NCBI RefSeq assembly: GCF_964204645.1
Contig: NC_134025.1
Span: 26,752,001 to 26,816,000, forward strand
DNA from: Tubulanus polymorphus
Taxonomy: Eukaryota; Nemertea; Palaeonemertea; Tubulaniformes; Tubulanidae
DNA: 64,000 nt
Direction of reading: 5' to 3'
In this document: one piece after another, positions 59,304-64,000 of the stretch
Position numbering within the stretch: the first letter of the stretch is position 1
Layout: each line of letters starts with the position of its first letter
The notes under the pieces: model-generated
Seen by the model: the letters and a program-made list of their open reading frames with translations, nothing else
Told to the model about the DNA's origin: nothing
The model's database searches: none
Made by a program: the position numbers and the translations under genes

Positions 59304-62300
59304 GATTGATGTCTGTCTGCAGAGTTTCCAGAACCTGTCATGTCAGGTCTTAAGACCTGACATGACAGGTCAGGTCTGACCTGTCATGTCAGGTCCCGAA
59401 AAAACCCAAACTCATGACAATATTTGACGAAACGGCGAAATATCTAGACATGTGCTAGACGAATGGAAGAACATTTTGAGTTGAATATTCTGACCCGTCG
59501 TTAATATCGAAAATGATTCAACAATAACGATAAGGAAATTGTTCTGACAAATAATTCATTTGAAAGGTTGATTTATAAGAAGAAAATATTTATGTGTAAA
59601 CTATGACTTATTTCTGTATTAAAGGGAAAAAAAATAAGTTTATAAGTTTTAATTTAGTAGATGAATTTATTAATGTAGAAGTAAGAGCACATTATTAGTC
59701 TAAGAGAAAATTTTCGCTAGATGAATCGAGGTCTTGATATTTCGTTTCCGCAATAAGACACTGAAAATTATCTGCTCACTATCACAGTTCGGCAATACTC
59801 CTCACTGTCATCAGTCATGAAGTCTCACTATTTATATTCATTGTCTTTATGATGTACATGTAAAAGAGCCGAATGCAATATAGAAACTGATTTTATTGAG
59901 ACTGATTTTAAATCTACTCATCAATTTAAAGCATGAAGTTTTTTTTCAATTTTTTCCAGTTTTAATGCAGACCTGTCACCTCAGGTCCCGAGAAGCTCTG
60001 CAAAATGGCGCGAGCTGCCTTGTGAGGTCTCACTTCATAATTATTGTTTTATAGCAACTTAAGATTAACTCTATCAATGGTTAGCAATTTATATTATACT
60101 TATTACTATATAAAGGTTATAAAAAGTAAAGTTTTTTCCATTTCATCAGTTTTAGTGCAGACCTGTCACCACAGGTCCCGAGAAGCTCTGCAAAATGGCG
60201 CGAGCTGCCGTGTGAGGTCTCGCTTCAAAATTATTGTTTTATAGTAACTTAAGATTACCTATATCCGTGGTTAGCAATTTATATTATATTCATTGCTATA
60301 AAGAGACCATAAAAATTAAAGTTTTCCTTCATTTCATCATTTTAAATGCAGACCTGTCACCACAGGTCTCGAGAAGCTCTGCAAAATGGCGCGAGCTGCC
60401 GTGTGAGGTCTCGCTTCAAAATTATTGTTTTATAGTAACTTAAGATTAACTCTATCTATGGTTAGCAATCTATATTATACTCTTTACTATAAAGAGTCCA
60501 TAAAAATTAAAGTTTTCCTTCATTTCATCAGTTTTAATGCAGACCTGTCACCACAGGTCCCGAGAAGCTCTGCAAAATGGCGCGAGCTGCCGTGTGAGGT
60601 CTCGCTTCAAAATTATTGTTTTATGGTAACTTAAGATTAACTCTATCTATGGTTAGCAATTTATATTATACTTATTACTATATAAAGGTTATAAAAAGTA
60701 AAGTTTTTTCCATTTCATCAGTTTTAGTGCAGACCTGTCACCACAGGTCCCGAGAAGCTCTGCAAAATGGCGCGAGCTGCCGTGTGAGGTCTCGCTTCAA
60801 AATTATTGTTTTATGGTAACTTAAGATTAACTCTATCTATGGTTAGCAATTTATATTATACTTATTACTATATAAAGGTTATAAAAAGTAAAGTTTTTTC
60901 CATTTCATCAGTTTTAGTGCAGACCTGTCACCACAGGTCCCGAGAAGCTCTGCAAAATGGCGCGCGTTGCCGTGTGAGGTCTCGCTTCAAAATCATTGTT
61001 TTATAGTAACTTAAGATTACCTATATCCATGGTTAGCAATTTATATTATATTCATTACTATAAAGATACCATAAAAAGTGAAGTTTTTTCCATTTCATCA
61101 GTTTTAATGCAGACCTGTCACCACAGGTCCCGAAGACTCTGCAAAATGGCGCGAGCTGCCGTGTGAGGTCTCGCTTCATAATTATTGTTTTATAGTAACT
61201 TAAGATTACCTATATCCATGGTTAGCAATTTATATTATATTCATTACTATAAAGATACCATAAAAAGTGAAGTTTTTTCCATTTCATCAGTTTTAATGCA
61301 GACCTGTCACCACAGGTCCCGAAGACTCTGCAAAATGGCGCGAGCTGCCGTGTGAGGTCTCGCTTCAAAATTATTGTTTTATGGTAACTTTAGATTAACT
61401 CTATCTATGGTTAGCAATTTATATTATACTTATTACTATATAAAGGTTATAAAAAGTAAAGTTTTTTCCATTTCATCAGTTTTAGTGCAGACCTGTCACC
61501 ACAGGTCCCGAGAAGCTCTGCAAAATGACGCGCGTTGCCGTGTGAGGTCTCGCTTCAAAATCATTGTTTTATAGTAACTTAAGATTACCTATATCCATGG
61601 TTAGCAATTTATATTATATTCATTGCTATAAAGAGACCATAAAAATTAAAGTTTTCCTTCATTTCATCAGTTTTAATACAGACCTGTCACCACAGGTCTC
61701 GACAAGCTCTGCAAAATGGCGCGAGCTGCCGTGTGAGGTCTCGCTTCATAATTATTGTTTTATAGTAACTTTAGATTAACTCTATCTATGGTTAACAATT
61801 TATATTATATTCATTACTATAAAGAGACCATAAAAATTAAAGTTTTCCTTCATTTCATCAGTTTTAATGCAGACCTGTCACCACAGGTCCCGAAGACTCT
61901 GCAAAATGGCGCGAGCTGCCGTGTGAGGTCTCGCTTCATAATTATTGTTTTATAGTAACTTTAGATTAACTCTATCTATGGTTAGCAATTTATGTTATAT
62001 TCATTACTATAAAGAGACCATAAAAAGTAAAGTTTTTTTCCATTTCATCAGTTTTAATGCAGACCTGTCACCACAGGTCCCGAGAAGCTCTGCAAAATGG
62101 CGCGCGTTGCCGTGTGAGGTCTCGCTTCATAATTATTGTTTTATAGTAACTTAAGATTAACTCTATCTATGGTTAGCAATCTATATTATACTCTTTACTA
62201 TAAAGAGACCATAAAAATTAAAGTTTTCCTTCATTTCATCAGTTTTAATGCAGACCTGTCACCACAGGTCCCGAGAAGCTCTGCAAAATGGCGCGAGCTG

Positions 62301-62942
62301 CCGTGTGAGGTCTCGCTTCAAAATTATTGTTTTATAGTAGCTTAAGATTAATTCTATCCATGGTTAGCAATTTATATTATATTCATTGCTATAAAGAGAC
62401 CATAAAAATTATATATAATAAAATTACCATAATATATAATAATATAGGGCCTAATCTTAATGAGTATAATGATTGTTATTAATACTGATTATGATTACAT
62501 AAGGCACTACTGGTATCATTTTGCCTGATCTTGATATTTTTATGTTTCGTGTTACAAAAAAATAAATTAATTGTAAACAATTCGTTCAATGTTCTCCAAT
62601 AATTCACAATCATTCCATCTTTATTATTATAAGGCGATATAGTTCAACAACTTTTTATAAACGGACAAACATAAATTCTTAAATGAATTCATAACACATC
62701 ATAGTTTGTTTTTTGTTTTTGAATAATATATTCAGAAAGCACTACGATATGTTCTTTGTGTTCTTATCGGCTATCATTTGTTCTAAATCCGCGCCTATCA
62801 TATCTGCTAATCGCCTATCATCGGTTCAGTCATAACGATTTTCATTTTAGCGAATCGACCTGTCACCTGAGGTCCCACCTGTCATGTCAGGTCTTGGGCC
62901 CTGACATGACAGGTTCTGGAAACTCTGCAGACAGACCTAAAT
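59304..62942. mobile_element. 3.6-kb TIR-bounded element carrying a satellite array
   Basis: The left end (from about 59311) and right end (to about 62937) are inverted copies over roughly 60 bp (GTCTGTCTGCAGAGTTTCCA, then GAACCTGTCATGTCAGG). Each end is itself palindromic (ACCTGACATGACAGGT). The 9-bp word GAAGTGCAG flanks the unit directly at 59295-59303 and 62943-62951 and could be a target-site duplication. The interior is a left AT-rich domain, a satellite array (about 59960-62408) and a right AT-rich domain. No transposase frame is present. The architecture recalls non-autonomous elements with central tandem repeats (such as bivalve 'pearl' elements/Helentrons), but the long TIRs and possible 9-bp duplication would fit a Mutator-type DNA transposon better. 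Confidence 0.7.
59960..62408. repeat. Satellite array, about 13 copies of a 190-bp unit
   Basis: A 190-191-bp monomer repeats head to tail. Each unit has a conserved GC-richer box (GACCTGTCACCACAGGTC, then AAGCTCTGCAAAATGGCGCG and GTGTGAGGTCTCGCTTC) and an AT-rich half (TTATTGTTTTATAGTAACTT, GGTTAGCAATTTATATTATA). Boxes occur at about 59971, 60160, 60352, 60543, 60733, 60923, 61112, 61302, 61492, 61682, 61873, 62063 and 62254. Monomers fall into at least two variants (TATAAAGGTTATAAAAAG versus TAAAGAGACCATAAAAAT types) that are interspersed. Repeated short open frames of 66-71 codons are only a by-product of the periodicity. Confidence 0.97.
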
Positions 62943-63004
62943 GAAGTGCAGTGAAGTGGTAGCCATTTTGTCACGTGACCAAACTCTCGAGCAAAGTGAT
63001 CCGT

Positions 63005-63035
63005 CCGAAATGAGGGTTCGAATCCCATATTTCGG
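63005..63035. repeat. tRNA T-arm-like motif inside a 31-bp inverted repeat
   Basis: GGGTTCGAATCCC is a perfect T-arm/box-B sequence. It is enclosed by CCGAAAT...ATTTCGG, so the whole stretch forms a two-part hairpin. No D-arm, anticodon arm or acceptor stem can be recognised around it, so it is not an intact tRNA gene. It lies about 60 bp beyond the TIR-satellite element. Confidence 0.55.
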
Positions 63036-63339
63036 TTTATTCATCTCTGATTCGAACAGGCTAGCGTCTAATAATGGACACTTTTTATGTCAAATTAAAA
63101 AGCATTTATACGATTTATCAAATTAGAGACAATGAAAAAACACCAAACACTGATTAATTAAAATAAAGTATGCTGCATTTATAACAGTCAATGAAGAAAT
63201 TTACAAGTAATTAGTAATAATTCAATTTACAAGTACATGTAATAAGCAATAATTCTTAGCACACACGAAGTACCCAGTAACCCATATGTACAAAAGTCCC
63301 AGAATCATTTGATTACATCAAATCTTTAAATTCGAACTG

Positions 63340-63922
63340 TCAGCTCAAATTATCATTAGATTCAATATCAGAATCATCATCATCATCATCTACTGTTATA
63401 CATTGTCTATTAACATTTATTACATCTTCCTGATCACTGTCATAATCAGATTCATCACTAGGGGGCAGCATGTCCTGGGGAATCATTTCTTGCTGCTTGT
63501 CATCAACTTTATCATCGAAATTAGCAGGCCTGAAAATATCACGAGTTATCATTCAACGACAGCATCGTTAGTGAGAAAAAGCTTTTGTATTTCATAAGTT
63601 CTCATTACTTACCAGAGACCTTCACTTTTAATATGTTTTATTTGCTCTTTATAAAGAATGGCGATTATTTCAGCTTTTACTTTATCGCCTTCTTCAATGG
63701 CATCAACCATGACAAAATCACCTGAAAATAGTCAATAAGAACGGAATTAAAATATTCCAATAGGGTCACAGGATTTCTAAGTTTATTTAAGATTTTCTTA
63801 TTTAGTAACAAACCTCGTTTAATCCACACATTTTTTCGGAATTTAGTAGGCATGCTGACAAGATACTTTTCACCATTCGGAGTTATTACTTCATGTAGAT
63901 TGTTACCACGTGGAGATACAAC
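63340..63922 (-). CDS. EIF1AD: EIF1AD, eIF1A-like S1/OB-fold protein (first exon outside window)
   Basis: Three exons are visible on the minus strand: 63814-63922, 63613-63721 and 63340-63529. The N-terminal exon lies beyond 64000. The OB-fold keeps the EIF1AD pattern: PRGNNLHEV, then [20 protein letters not shown], then [13 protein letters not shown], followed by GLWPANF. The C-terminus is highly acidic ([11 protein letters not shown] and a run of six Asp), as in other EIF1AD proteins. The protein is related to translation initiation factor 1A; human EIF1AD is reported to be nuclear and to influence growth, and its exact role is not settled. The stop is at 63340-63342. Confidence 0.93.
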
Positions 63923-64000
63923 CTAAAAAATAAATACATTTTTATCAATGTCGAGTATGGTTTCAAATCTTTTGGTTTCATAAACTACCCATTAAATTGT

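Noticed and set aside
60044-62345. Nine or more similar ORFs of 66-71 codons in a row
   Set aside because: They repeat with the 190-bp monomer and start in its AT-rich half; this is a by-product of the satellite, not a gene family.
1-64000. Bacterial features, CRISPR arrays and operons
   Set aside because: The window is intron-rich animal DNA; the only regular repeat array is the 190-bp satellite, with no spacer structure or cas genes.

Overview
This is animal (metazoan) nuclear DNA. Genes are split by many short introns with GT..AG borders, the sequence is AT-rich, and the proteins belong to animal families: SDE2, TMEM87, SIPA1L, EIF1AD, SPEC3/stum, a DEG/ENaC channel and neuropeptide-type GPCRs. 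Nothing is vertebrate-specific. A stum/SPEC3 protein, a long DEG/ENaC channel and tandem intronless GPCRs fit a marine invertebrate, most likely a lophotrochozoan (mollusc, annelid or relative). I cannot name the species. Gene models were built by reading splice sites by eye. For every multi-exon model the exon lengths and phases were added up and give an open frame; no transcript data were available.

Layout. 0.1-4.2 kb (+): 3' part of a WD-repeat gene (WDR49/WDR64-like). 4.4-5.4 kb (-): a single-coding-exon LicD/fukutin-type protein. 5.8-6.2 kb (-): a small secreted cysteine-rich PAN/apple-like protein. 6.9-9.5 kb (+): SDE2, complete, 388 aa. 10.2-13.6 kb (-): a complete 15-exon gene for a 564-aa protein that I do not recognise. 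17.5-29.2 kb (-): a two-exon stum/SPEC3 gene whose single intron is about 11.3 kb. 30.4-34.9 kb (+): TMEM87, complete, 602 aa in 20 exons. 35.3-42.5 kb: a tandem duplication of about 3 kb, each copy carrying an intronless class-A GPCR (+). The copies are separated by a 1.3 kb block holding an inverted-repeat element and two decayed, very AT-rich ORFs that look like remnants of a virus-like (Maverick/adintovirus-type) element. 42.8-48.0 kb (-): a nine-exon DEG/ENaC channel of 1027 aa with an extra segment of about 520 residues. 52.1-58.6 kb (-): SIPA1L (RapGAP-PDZ-coiled coil), 1506 aa in 20 exons. 59.3-62.9 kb: a 3.6 kb mobile-element-like unit with long terminal inverted repeats enclosing about 13 copies of a 190-bp satellite. 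63.3-64 kb (-): EIF1AD without its first exon.

The genes do not form one pathway. SDE2 (replication/splicing), EIF1AD (translation-factor-like), TMEM87 (Golgi) and SIPA1L (Rap signalling) are housekeeping or signalling genes. The stum-like protein, the DEG/ENaC channel and the GPCR pair are candidates for sensory or neuronal roles. Accessory DNA is mostly small non-autonomous inverted-repeat elements, the TIR-satellite unit and the virus-like fragment.
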